Part shown: one piece after another, positions 40,730 through 48,631 of the stretch | Numbering within the stretch: the stretch's first letter is position 1 | Layout of the letters: every line of letters begins with the position of its first letter | Source of the DNA: JANOBD01 sp031411495 | Lineage (GTDB): Bacteria > Planctomycetota > Phycisphaerae > Tepidisphaerales > Tepidisphaeraceae | Reading direction: 5' to 3' | Assembly (NCBI GenBank): GCA_031411495.1 | Contig: JANOBD010000165.1 | Coordinates: 124,001 to 188,000 of the forward strand | Length of the DNA: 64,000 bases | Program-made: the position numbers and the translations under genes | The notes under the pieces: model-generated | Told to the model about the DNA's origin: nothing | The model's input: only the letters and a program-made list of their open reading frames with translations | The model's database searches: none

Positions 40730-41191
40730 GCGGGCGATTATCACGGCGAGTGCCCGCTCGGGAAGTGTTCGCGAAAAGTCCGTCGGCTCCTCAAACATTT
40801 TTGCGCGCCTTTCACCTCCGCTGCCACGACAGGCGCGACTCGAAAAGTCTTGCATTCTCTTGCATTTCGTTGCATTTGCCCGGACGGCCACATCGGCCGA
40901 GATCGACGGCAACCCCCTATGCCATCGAGAGATAAAGTACGACCGGACGGATGCGTCGATTCCGCCGTCGAATGCAAGGCCCGAGTCGCACTTGCGAGCC
41001 TCGCCGCGACGGCGATGCGCCTCGCAATTCAAGCGGCGACGGCCTGCAATCGTGAAATGTGTGCTCAAGAAACGTCCTCCGGCGGCGCGCGGATTCGCCG
41101 CGACCGGTTTCAATCGCTCCTACCGGCGCGGTCACGTCGATGTCCAGAGGAATCCGCTCGGAACCCGCGATGGCTTGCGTCGCCACGGACT
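40730..41191. other. Gene-less stretch upstream of the esterase fusion
   Basis: 462 bases between two minus-strand genes. An upstream extension of the esterase frame is open here but basic and not protein-like. The region holds the phased TTGCATT repeats listed separately. Confidence 0.5.
40850..40876. promoter_or_regulatory. Three TTGCATT direct repeats at exact 10-bp spacing
   Basis: TTGCATT occurs at 40850-40856, 40860-40866 and 40870-40876. The repeats lie about 120-147 bases upstream of the esterase start (AATGCAA on the coding strand) on one face of the helix. They look like sites for an oligomeric activator or repressor. No -10/-35 was identified next to them. Confidence 0.45.
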
Positions 41192-42085
41192 TTAACGCTT
41201 CGGCCAGATCATCCGCTTCGTATGCATCTCGGCGCGGGTGACGGTGCGGGCGCTGCCGTCGCAAAGCGCGACGTTGCCGCGGTATTGCGGGTGAGGAATC
41301 CTGTTGGGCAACTGCTGGGCCGCCTCGTCCGCAGCTTTGCTGTTGTGGCTGCCGGCGAGATACGCATCACCCTGGAAGTTGAACGAGTTGTCGAGATTGC
41401 CCGAGCCGTCGTCTTTGACGAACGGGATCTGTCCGTTCGGATCGTCGATCGTGCCGTGGTCTTCTTCGAGGTACATCACCTTGTCGGATGAGCTGCGGAC
41501 CTGGGTGATCTTGTAAGCGCCCTGGGCGCGTTCAGCGGCTGGGACGCTCGTGTTGAACTTGATGCGGCCGGTGCCGAGCAATTCGTTCATGACGTAGCTG
41601 TACAGATACGGCTTGGAGAATCCGCCGATGGGTCGATGAGTGGTGACGTCGTCGGATGGACAACGGAAGATCTCTGGGTTGATTCTTGCGTTCGCCGCCA
41701 CGAACAGGCCCGAGAACTGGTTCATGAACCCGTGAAGCGCGGGATTGGGCTTGCCCAGGTAGGGCGTGATGGCCGAGTTGTCGAGCGGCTTGCCCTGGTT
41801 GCTGTTGGGGAGCAGATCGCAGCCGATCCAGTCGACGCCGTAATTGTCGTTCCCGAAGTAGGTGAGTTCGCACGAACCGGGAATCCACCCGCGGTTGGCG
41901 CTGCAGTACATGAGCGTGGCCTGGCCGAGCTGGCGCAGGTTGCTCAGACACTTCACGGTCATGCTCGCCTGGCGGGCGCGGCCGAGTGTTGGCACAAGAA
42001 TCGAAATCAGAATCGCGATGATGCCAATGACGACCAGCAATTCCACCAGTGTGAAGCCGGGACGGTTCATTGTTCGCGAGGCCAT
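41192..42085 (-). CDS. Type II/IV pseudopilin-like protein (DUF1559-type), copy A
   Basis: 297 residues. Prepilin leader NRPGFTLVELLVVIGIIAILISILVPTL with cleavage before Phe, a long helix (GRARQASMTVKCLSNLRQLGQATLMY), then a globular part with CPSDD and the C-terminal GNVALCDGSARTV motif typical of the planctomycete DUF1559/H-X9-DG prepilin-like family. It is exported and probably assembled or anchored through its N-terminal helix. The start at 42085 has an AGGAGAG site. It is followed by nothing on its strand until the esterase. Confidence 0.85.
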   Translation of the reverse strand: MASRTMNRPGFTLVELLVVIGIIAILISILVPTLGRARQASMTVKCLSNLRQLGQATLMYCSANRGWIPGSCELTYFGNDNYGVDWIGCDLLPNSNQGKPLDNSAITPYLGKPNPALHGFMNQFSGLFVAANARINPEIFRCPSDDVTTHRPIGGFSKPYLYSYVMNELLGTGRIKFNTSVPAAERAQGAYKITQVRSSSDKVMYLEEDHGTIDDPNGQIPFVKDDGSGNLDNSFNFQGDAYLAGSHNSKAADEAAQQLPNRIPHPQYRGNVALCDGSARTVTRAEMHTKRMIWPKR

Positions 42086-42192
42086 AGACTCTCCTGCGGT
42101 GGCCGAGGCGTTAAAGGGGTCACTTCTCTTTTTCATGGCGTACTAAAAAGAGAGATGACCGCTCATTCGTCGGCCGACGGATACGCTTTCGC

Positions 42193-43086
42193 TCAATACT
42201 GCGCGATGGTGACATCCGACCGCTGCAGCCAGTCCCAGTGTCGACCGAAGGGGCCTTGAACAAACTCGCGGGAGACGAACTCGACATGCCCGTCGACGAA
42301 GGCGACATTGCCTCTGGCGGCGGAGTTGGGGATGTTGATTTTGTCGTTTCCGGTGATGGCGTTTTCCGGCTGGTGACGCGTGCGATCGTGCAGGATGGCG
42401 AGCCAGTCTGCCTGTGCATCGCCGCCGGGTCGAACCTGCCACTTGCCGCCGCCGGCATTCCGCAGCCGCACGACGGTGGTGTCGCCGTCGTTAATCGACG
42501 AGGCGGACTCTTCCATCAACATGACGATGCTCGACGACAGACGGGTGGAAGCGAGCTTGGCGACGCGTCCGAAGTACGCCTGCGATTGTGAATCGAAATC
42601 TTTGAACGTCGAACTGAGGAATCCGTTCATCGTGTAGGAATATTTGTAGAACCGCTGCGCGGCCATCTCAGGGAACGTCCTGTCATCGCTCGGACAGGTG
42701 AAAAGATCGCGGTTGAAACCCTTGCCCAGGTACTTCGCGATGGCGCAATTGTTTTCACTCTGGTCGCGCGGGCGGGTTCCGCCGCCGGGCCAGAAGCTGA
42801 GCGGGCTCTGCGTCGGCGAGTTGGGCTGCTGCCAGAAGACCCAGTCGTGCGCATAGAACACGTCGCCGCGCGCCGCCGCCGGGAAATAGCCTTTGTTGTC
42901 AGACGCGTACATGAACATCGCCATGCCGATCTGGCGGAGGTTCGTCTGGCACTTGAGCGCCTTCGACTGCTCGCGCGCGCGGCTCAGCGCCGGGAGCAGG
43001 ACGGAAATCAAAACGGCGATGATGCCGATGACGACCAGCAACTCGACCAGCGTGAAGCCGGGACGGTCATTCCTTCGCAAAGCCAT
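42193..43086 (-). CDS. Type II/IV pseudopilin-like protein (DUF1559-type), copy B
   Basis: 297 residues, paralogue of copy A and located just upstream of it (107 bases). Leader DRPGFTLVELLVVIGIIAVLISVLLPAL, helix SRAREQSKALKCQTNLRQIGMAMFMY, CPSDDR, and C-terminal GNVAFVDGHVEFVS. The AGGAGAG site before the start matches copy A. A diverged fragment of this gene plus its upstream DNA is present in inverted orientation at 44492-44664. Confidence 0.87.
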   Translation of the reverse strand: MALRRNDRPGFTLVELLVVIGIIAVLISVLLPALSRAREQSKALKCQTNLRQIGMAMFMYASDNKGYFPAAARGDVFYAHDWVFWQQPNSPTQSPLSFWPGGGTRPRDQSENNCAIAKYLGKGFNRDLFTCPSDDRTFPEMAAQRFYKYSYTMNGFLSSTFKDFDSQSQAYFGRVAKLASTRLSSSIVMLMEESASSINDGDTTVVRLRNAGGGKWQVRPGGDAQADWLAILHDRTRHQPENAITGNDKINIPNSAARGNVAFVDGHVEFVSREFVQGPFGRHWDWLQRSDVTIAQY

Positions 43087-43299
43087 ACACTCTCCTGCGC
43101 CAGTCTGGACGTGAAACGGTAATCTCCTGACGGATTATGCGTGTTCGCGGACGGGAAGCGCATTCGATGAAAACACATGTACCGTGGCGAGATCAACAAC
43201 CGCAGAGTGACGCCGTCGTGACGCTCGCCAATGTCGGTCGATGCCGCAGCTTTCGACCAATTAGTCTAGCAATGCACGACGCGCGTACCCGGCTTTGAA

Positions 43300-43608
43300 T
43301 CACTTCGGAACGTTTGATTTCCATTCGCGGTCATGGCGGGAACTGTGCAGCACCCTGAACACGATCGAAGCATCCTTGCGACGAATGAAAAACACTCGGA
43401 ACGGAAATCGATCCATCAATACGCGGCGAACCTCGGGCCGACGTCTCAGACATGGAAAACGAAAGGGATTCTCGGCGATGCGCTGGATCGCAGCATCGGT
43501 CTCCGCAAGGAATGCTTCGCCCAAACCCGGTGATTGACCCTGATACCAGATCGCGGCATCAGTGATGTCGACTTCTGCTTCCGGTCGAATGATGACGCGG
43601 TGGCTCAT
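43300..43608 (-). CDS. ParE/RelE-superfamily toxin
   Basis: A 102-residue type II toxin. It has SHRVIIRPEAEVDITDAAIWY, the helix AFLAETDAAIQRIAENPFRFP, RRVLMDRFPFRVFFI and the terminal VFRVLHSSRH, the usual ParE layout. It may poison gyrase (ParE) or cut mRNA (RelE); the sequence does not decide. It lies 32 bases downstream of its antitoxin on the same strand. Confidence 0.85.
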   Translation of the reverse strand: MSHRVIIRPEAEVDITDAAIWYQGQSPGLGEAFLAETDAAIQRIAENPFRFPCLRRRPEVRRVLMDRFPFRVFFIRRKDASIVFRVLHSSRHDREWKSNVPK

Positions 43609-43640
43609 GCGAAACCGTGATCAGGCGAGAACAGCTGAAC

Positions 43641-43874
43641 TCAGGGACGAAGCTTCGACTGAATCCGCGCACGCACCTCGCCCCACGAACTGCCGGCATC
43701 CGGCGACTTCTGGTATTGGGCGATCGATGCATCAAGCGCCGATTTGTCGCCATCGGAAAGGTCGCCGTCCGCGAGCCACGCCTGACCGGCGAGCTCATCG
43801 AGCTTGGCCTGCACGTCCGCCAGATCCTGCGGGCTCAGGCGCGGAAGCTCATCGAGAATCTCGGTCTTGCTCAT
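43641..43874 (-). CDS. Addiction-module antitoxin (RelB/ParD-like)
   Basis: 77 residues: SKTEILDELPRLSPQDLADVQAKLDEL, an acidic middle, and the C-terminal LDASIAQYQKSPDAGSSWGEVRARI that is characteristic of the 'addiction module protein' antitoxins paired with ParE/RelE toxins. It is upstream of the toxin as usual and should bind both toxin and promoter. Confidence 0.82.
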   Translation of the reverse strand: MSKTEILDELPRLSPQDLADVQAKLDELAGQAWLADGDLSDGDKSALDASIAQYQKSPDAGSSWGEVRARIQSKLRP

Positions 43875-43936
43875 GGACTGAACGATATCACCTGCAATCG
43901 CCTCGGGCTAGCGGAATCGCTACTGTCGCAAGGCCA

Positions 43937-44470
43937 TTATCGAAGTATACCGAGTGTGCGGAGTTCGTCGCGGGCGGCGGCTTCGTGCTCGCGGGCGACA
44001 AAAATCCTTTGCCCATGTTGCGACGAGTTCCGCCAGGTCGTCTTGATACCCAGCCCCGATACCAGCGAGGCAGATTCCTCTTTGGTGAGCTCACGCGCGA
44101 CCGGGATCTCGGCGACGTAGAGACCTGCAAGTGGCGGGATCGACCAGATCAGACAGCCGCAAATCGCGATGACTATCAGGCCAGCTGCCTTTGGAACGAC
44201 CTGACGCAGTACGACCCACAACACAAAACACGAAATGCTTGCGATGAGCGGCGAATAATCCAATACCCACGTATATGGAATCCCCAGTGCCCGCATCGGT
44301 CCGGTGGAGATGGCGGCGAAGTCGGCACCTATAATGGCAAAGCTGACGAGCACCAGCACGACGAGCATCCCCGGAATCGTCCAGAAGGATCGAGCCGGCT
44401 TGATTGCCAGAGGTTCGTGGTCCACACATCGAGTGTGTGCCAGCACTGACATTTCTGCAAACTGCGCCAC
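43937..44470 (-). CDS. Hypothetical membrane protein in accessory patch
   Basis: 177 residues with three hydrophobic helices (IPGMLVVLVLVSFAIIGADF, SPLIASISCFVLWVVL, GLIVIAICGCLIW) and a C-terminal soluble tail. No family is recognised. The start is 44470 or 44452. It lies between the toxin-antitoxin pair and the inverted pseudopilin remnant, inside the bracketed segment. Confidence 0.5.
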   Translation of the reverse strand: MAQFAEMSVLAHTRCVDHEPLAIKPARSFWTIPGMLVVLVLVSFAIIGADFAAISTGPMRALGIPYTWVLDYSPLIASISCFVLWVVLRQVVPKAAGLIVIAICGCLIWSIPPLAGLYVAEIPVARELTKEESASLVSGLGIKTTWRNSSQHGQRIFVAREHEAAARDELRTLGILR

Positions 44471-44491
44471 TCACTCGATTAGGTACAGGCT

Positions 44492-44664
44492 CACGGTACA
44501 TGTGTTTTCATCGAATGCGCTTCCCGTCCGCGAACACGCATAATCCGCCGTTTTGATTTCCGTCCTGCTCCCAGCACTGAGCCGCGCTCGTGAGCAATCC
44601 AAGGCACTCAAGTGCCAGACGAATCTCCGCCAGATCATGTATCGCTGTCGGATCAACAAAAGGA
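44492..44664 (+). pseudogene. Truncated duplicate of pseudopilin copy B with its upstream region
   Basis: Bases 44492-44547 are identical over 56 bases to the upstream region of pseudopilin B (reverse complement of 43131-43186). The sequence then jumps, at the shared CCG, to codons for AVLISVLLPALSRAREQSKALKCQTNLRQI (44547-44637), skipping the start codon and the FTLVELLVVIGIIA leader. The coding part differs from copy B at several third positions, all synonymous. After a further 15-base deletion similarity fades near AACAAA. The remnant cannot make a pseudopilin. Confidence 0.85.
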
Positions 44665-44800
44665 ATGCCACGAGCGAGGACAGTATGCTGAGCCTCTTCC
44701 TTTCGTTACGCGTACGTAGGACGCGACACTCGGCTTGAAATTAGTTGACTTCCTCGTTGAAGAAACTCAGACTATTGTTTTGCATTTATTGGAGGCGGTG

Positions 44801-45931
44801 ATGTCACGATCACTTTCCTGTTCCTGCTATTGGGGCGTCGTTCTCAGCGCCCAGATCGTGTTTGCCGCGATACCGCGGATAGACGCGCTCGGTGATCTTC
44901 CCGGCGGGCAGGTGCGAAGTGTTGCGTATGGCATCAGCGGGGACGGCCGGTTTGTAATCGGCAGTTCGTGGACGACTGGAGAAAACAACGCAGAAGCGTT
45001 TGTGTGGGATGCCGGATCTGGAATGCAGCGGCTCGCGCCGGGACCGGGCGGTCTCAACTCGTCACAAGCGGCTGATATCAGCGCGGACGGGAATACGATT
45101 GCCGGATTTCGCGAGGTTTTGCAGAATCCGAATCAGCCGAACGGCCCAACCGCAACGCAAGCATGCTTGTGGAAGGTTGGCCAAGGCGTTACTCCACTCG
45201 GTAGTGGTAACGGTTACGGCGGTGGGATACGCGCGATCAGTGACAACGGAGCCGTCGCCGTCGGTTGGGCTTGGAACTTCTCGGCCTTAAACGGTGTCCG
45301 ATGGACCAGCGCGTCAACATCACTCACCGTCGTGGGCGGCGGGTCGCTTGAAGTGAACGGGATCAGCGGCGACGGTTCTACGCTCATTGACCGGTCGACA
45401 CATCCCAACGGCGAACAAGCCGTCATCCGGAGAACCGCGTCGCTGCCGATTGCATTAGGGCTCGGAACCTCCGGAGCAGCACTCAGTTACGATGGCCGCG
45501 TTGCTGTTGGCTCAATTCCTGATTCGCAAGGAACGCTCGCTTTTCGCTGGACCCAGGAGACGGGATTCGTCAAGTTTGGCTACTTCTACGCCGCGGCCTC
45601 CGACGTTAGCGCTGACGGAAACACGATCGTTGGCGTGGATCATTTTTCACATACTGGAGGACCAGACACCGCCTTTGTTTGGACGCCGCAAGGGGGGATT
45701 CAAAAAGTGTCCGACGTGCTGAGCCGCGCCGGAGTTGATCTCTCCCACTGGACCATCCTGCAATATGCAACGGCTGTGAGCAGTGATGGAACGGTGATTG
45801 CCGGGTATGGCGTGAACAGGTTCGGCCAAGAAGAAGCATTCCGAGCGGTCATTCCAGAACCTGCGGTGGCATTTTTTTCGGTCTGCGCCCTCGCTACGTT
45901 GAAACGTGCTCGAGAGACACCTCGGCTGTAA
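44801..45931 (+). CDS. HAF-repeat extracellular protein with PEP-CTERM signal
   Basis: 376 residues. Signal peptide (LSCSCYWGVVLSAQIVFA), then about six HAF-type repeats of the form AYGISGDGRFVIGSS...AFVWD, ADISADGNTIAGF, AISDNGAVAVGWA, VSADGNTIVGV, AVSSDGTVIAGYG; the fold is probably a beta-propeller. The C-terminus is a sorting tag: IPEPAVAFFSVCALATLKRAR (PEP motif, hydrophobic helix, basic end), recognised by exosortase. The start at 44801 has a GGAGG site. No exosortase gene is in the window. Confidence 0.82.
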   Translation: MSRSLSCSCYWGVVLSAQIVFAAIPRIDALGDLPGGQVRSVAYGISGDGRFVIGSSWTTGENNAEAFVWDAGSGMQRLAPGPGGLNSSQAADISADGNTIAGFREVLQNPNQPNGPTATQACLWKVGQGVTPLGSGNGYGGGIRAISDNGAVAVGWAWNFSALNGVRWTSASTSLTVVGGGSLEVNGISGDGSTLIDRSTHPNGEQAVIRRTASLPIALGLGTSGAALSYDGRVAVGSIPDSQGTLAFRWTQETGFVKFGYFYAAASDVSADGNTIVGVDHFSHTGGPDTAFVWTPQGGIQKVSDVLSRAGVDLSHWTILQYATAVSSDGTVIAGYGVNRFGQEEAFRAVIPEPAVAFFSVCALATLKRARETPRL

Positions 45932-45938
45932 CACAGCT

Positions 45939-46034
45939 TCATATCCGCACCGCCACCCGCGACTTGTTCCACACCCGCACCGCCTCGAACACCACGAACA
46001 GCCCCAGCACGAACAGCACGGCGCGGATGCTCAT
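45939..46034 (-). pseudogene. Duplicated 3' end of cstA forming a 31-codon frame behind hepT
   Basis: The frame encodes MSIRAVLFVLGLFVVFEAVR followed by VWNKSR and a new tail. Residues 5-27 match the C-terminus of the CstA protein encoded at 46757. At DNA level 45963-46022 and 46778-46837 agree at 57 of 60 bases in the same orientation. Its ATG begins 2 bases after the hepT stop, so it may be translated as a small membrane peptide, but the simplest reading is a target or segmental duplication. Confidence 0.75.
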
Positions 46035-46036
46035 CC

Positions 46037-46393
46037 CTACTTCAGGCCATCCGGCGCGTCTGCCAGTAGCGCAGTCACTTCACGCAGCAGAACTGGCAAT
46101 TCGTTGGTCACGATATCCCAGGTCTTGTCGTGTTTCACGATGGCATAGCCGTGAATGAGTACGTTGCGAAAGCCGATGATGGCGCGCCAATCGGTGATCG
46201 ACTGAGCGGTCGTCGGATCGAGTTTGTTGAGCTGCGTCAGCGCTTCGCCGGCGATCTCGAAACACCTCTCGACCGCGTAGCGCAATTGCTTGTCGGCGAG
46301 ATAATCTTCGTAGGACTTTCCTGTCGCCATCTCCACGGCATCGGCCGCGGCGACGCGGATGTCGTCGAGGAGTTTGGCAGATTCAAGCCGCAT
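46037..46393 (-). CDS. hepT: HepT-like toxin (DUF86/HEPN)
   Basis: A 118-residue HEPN protein. The RNVLIHGY motif (Arg76, His81, Tyr83) is the Rx4HxY active site of HepT toxins. It starts 11 bases inside the end of mntA, so the genes are coupled. HepT RNase or interferase activity is normally blocked by MntA, which AMPylates the Tyr. The pair is bracketed by the cstA duplicate. Confidence 0.88.
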   Translation of the reverse strand: MRLESAKLLDDIRVAAADAVEMATGKSYEDYLADKQLRYAVERCFEIAGEALTQLNKLDPTTAQSITDWRAIIGFRNVLIHGYAIVKHDKTWDIVTNELPVLLREVTALLADAPDGLK

Positions 46394-46679
46394 ACACTTC
46401 CACGCGATTAGCCGTTGCCTTCAGGAAGTACGGATTGGTAACGGCCTCGCGCTCGACGAGATCGACCGAGCGACCCAGTAGCGATTCGAGATCGAACTTG
46501 AGCCCCATGTACCGCTTAAACGAGCCCGCGACGGGTTCATCGCCGAAGTCGACGAAGAAGTCATAGTCGCTGGTAGCAGGATCGAACTCGCTACGCGCTG
46601 CCGACCCGAACAGTTCAAGCCGACAGACGTTGTACTGCCGGCAGATTGAATGAATCTGATCCAGATGCGCGTCGAGCAT
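46383..46679 (-). CDS. mntA: MntA-like nucleotidyltransferase antitoxin
   Basis: A 98-residue minimal nucleotidyltransferase with LFGSAARSEFDPATSDYDFFVDF (GS plus DxD metal site, residues 25-45). In characterised pairs MntA transfers AMP onto the HepT tyrosine. It is upstream of hepT and overlaps it by 11 bases. The upstream 77 bases to cstA hold no other gene. Confidence 0.88.
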   Translation of the reverse strand: MLDAHLDQIHSICRQYNVCRLELFGSAARSEFDPATSDYDFFVDFGDEPVAGSFKRYMGLKFDLESLLGRSVDLVEREAVTNPYFLKATANRVEVYAA

Positions 46680-46756
46680 GACGTGCGGATGATATCACCC
46701 GACCAGTCGAAGCGAAACATTTCTGTCGATTCGGCGGACTTCACATCCCGGGAACG

Positions 46757-48538
46757 TCAAGTCGCCGAGACGCGGCTCTTGTTCCACACCCGCACCGCTT
46801 CGAACACCACGAACAGTCCCAGCACGAACAACACGGCCGCGATGACCATGTTGGTCATCGCATCCGTCACCATGCCGCCGATCGCGGTGCGGTAAGTGCG
46901 CAGGAAGCCGATGAAGTTCATCACCAGCGCGGTTCCCGTTGACGCGAGCATGAAAATGGCCGGCAGCAGCGCGAACCAGACCGGGCGGCCCGTGCGCCAA
47001 AGCCAGACGCTCACGCCGACGAGTGTCAGCGCTGCGAGCAACTGATTTGAAGTTCCGAAGATCGTCCAGAACATCCGGAACGACCCGGCCTGGCTCTGCC
47101 AGAGATACAAACTGGGGATGGCGAGCGTGACAAACGTCGCGAGCGCGCCGCCGGCCATGCCGCGCAGGCCGGTGAGCTCCTGTAGAACGTAACGGCCCAG
47201 GCGGGTGCAGACGTCCATCGTGTCGAACACGAAGCTGGAGAACGCGAGCAGGCCGAAGCCGATGGCGAACTGGATGGGGATGCCGCACATCCGCATGAAG
47301 TTGCCGATGCCGCGGGCGTAGATGCCGTCGGGGCCGATGCCTTTCACATCGTCCGGCCGCGCGAGCACCATCACGCAACTGAGCGCGAAGATCGCGACCA
47401 TCGCTTCGAGCAGCATCGCGCCGTAGCCGACGGGTTTGATGTCTCCCTCGGTGCGGATCTGCTTGCACGTCGTGCCGGAAGCGACGATCGAATGGAAGCC
47501 GCTGCAGGCGCCGCACGCGATGGTGATAAAAAGGATCGGGAAGAGGAAGAGCCAGACAGGCGCGGCATCGGTGCCGGTGTTGACGATCCACCCTTTGAAC
47601 GCCGGCCACTGGATGGCGAGCGAGGCGTCGTGGCTGATGAGTCCGCCGATAAGCGTGCCGACGATGCCGAAGACGAGCGTGGCGTAGAGAAAGGTCGCGC
47701 CGATCAAACCGCGCGGCTGGAGGAGAATCCACATCGGCACGATGCTGGCGATGAAGCAGTAGACGAGCAACGCCTGGTCCCAGCCTTTGGTGAGCAGGTC
47801 GCCGCGGATTTTGTCGTCGCTGGTCGACATGAACGGCAGGCCGTGCGTGCCGAGCCACTCGGCGAGGCGCGGGGAAATCCAGATGGTCAGGCCCAGCAGG
47901 AAGCAACTGACGGTTACGCCGATCCACCACGGGATCTTTGTGTATTTAAGGACGAGGCCGAGCGCGATGGAAAGCACGAGGTACGCGGTCGCGCCGATCG
48001 CGACCGCGCCGCCGTTGAGCGTGAAGGTGGTCTGCGTGCCGTCGATCGTCATCGGCAGCTTCTGGAACTTGGCGAAGCTCGATGCCGTCACGTCCGCGAA
48101 GGCGATTACGACGTAGATCAGGCTGATGTAGATGAAGATGAGGAAGGTGAAGTAGGCGCGGCGGGACATATGCTCGCGCACGACCTGCGTGATGCTGGTG
48201 GCCTTGTGGCGGATGGAGGCGAGCAGCGCGCCCGAATCGTGCACGCCGCCGATGAAGATCGCGCCCAGCAAAATCCACAGCAGCGCCGGCAGCCAGCCGA
48301 AATAGATGCCGGCAAGGATCGGTCCGACGATCGGCCCGGCCGCGGCGATGGCGGTGAAGTGGCCGCCTAGTACGACCGGCGCGGGCGCGGGGCAGAAGTC
48401 GATTCCGTCATCCAGCTCGACCGCCGGCGTGACCCGCGTGGCATCGATGCCGAGCCAGCGCATGATCAGCCGGCCGTACGTGAAATAGGCGAGCACAAGA
48501 ATCACCGCCGAGGCGGCAATCACAGGAAGAATCGTCAT
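46757..48538 (-). CDS. cstA: Carbon starvation protein CstA family transporter
   Basis: A 593-residue polytopic inner-membrane protein of the CstA family, peptide/pyruvate transporters induced on carbon limitation. Family features: DDGIDFCPAPAPVVLGGHFTAIAAAGPIVGP, GGVHDSGALLASIRHK, CGACSGFHSIVASGTTCKQI and FGTSNQLLAALTL, with about 15 helices. The start at 48538 (MTILPVIAA) is chosen over an upstream frame with no support. Its 3' end is the parent of the duplicate at 45939-46034. Confidence 0.93.
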   Translation of the reverse strand: MTILPVIAASAVILVLAYFTYGRLIMRWLGIDATRVTPAVELDDGIDFCPAPAPVVLGGHFTAIAAAGPIVGPILAGIYFGWLPALLWILLGAIFIGGVHDSGALLASIRHKATSITQVVREHMSRRAYFTFLIFIYISLIYVVIAFADVTASSFAKFQKLPMTIDGTQTTFTLNGGAVAIGATAYLVLSIALGLVLKYTKIPWWIGVTVSCFLLGLTIWISPRLAEWLGTHGLPFMSTSDDKIRGDLLTKGWDQALLVYCFIASIVPMWILLQPRGLIGATFLYATLVFGIVGTLIGGLISHDASLAIQWPAFKGWIVNTGTDAAPVWLFLFPILFITIACGACSGFHSIVASGTTCKQIRTEGDIKPVGYGAMLLEAMVAIFALSCVMVLARPDDVKGIGPDGIYARGIGNFMRMCGIPIQFAIGFGLLAFSSFVFDTMDVCTRLGRYVLQELTGLRGMAGGALATFVTLAIPSLYLWQSQAGSFRMFWTIFGTSNQLLAALTLVGVSVWLWRTGRPVWFALLPAIFMLASTGTALVMNFIGFLRTYRTAIGGMVTDAMTNMVIAAVLFVLGLFVVFEAVRVWNKSRVSAT

Positions 48539-48631
48539 GGTCAGGCCCTCGAACCATATGCGCGTTCGTGCGAATGGCGCGGCGAGTTTAACGCCAATCG
48601 CGGGACATCGCACTGGAATCGCGAACTTCGT

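Noticed and set aside
40730..41113. 128-residue N-terminal extension of the esterase fusion
   Set aside because: The extension is basic and unstructured and would bury the signal peptide that starts at 40729.
39644..41491. 615-codon plus-strand frame opposite the esterase fusion
   Set aside because: Arg/Val/His-rich shadow translation without domains; the minus-strand gene has a signal peptide and two enzyme motifs.
46650..46895. Plus-strand frame across the mntA-cstA gap
   Set aside because: His/Thr-rich shadow of the cstA 3' end, the same shadow appearing over its duplicate at 45906-46148.
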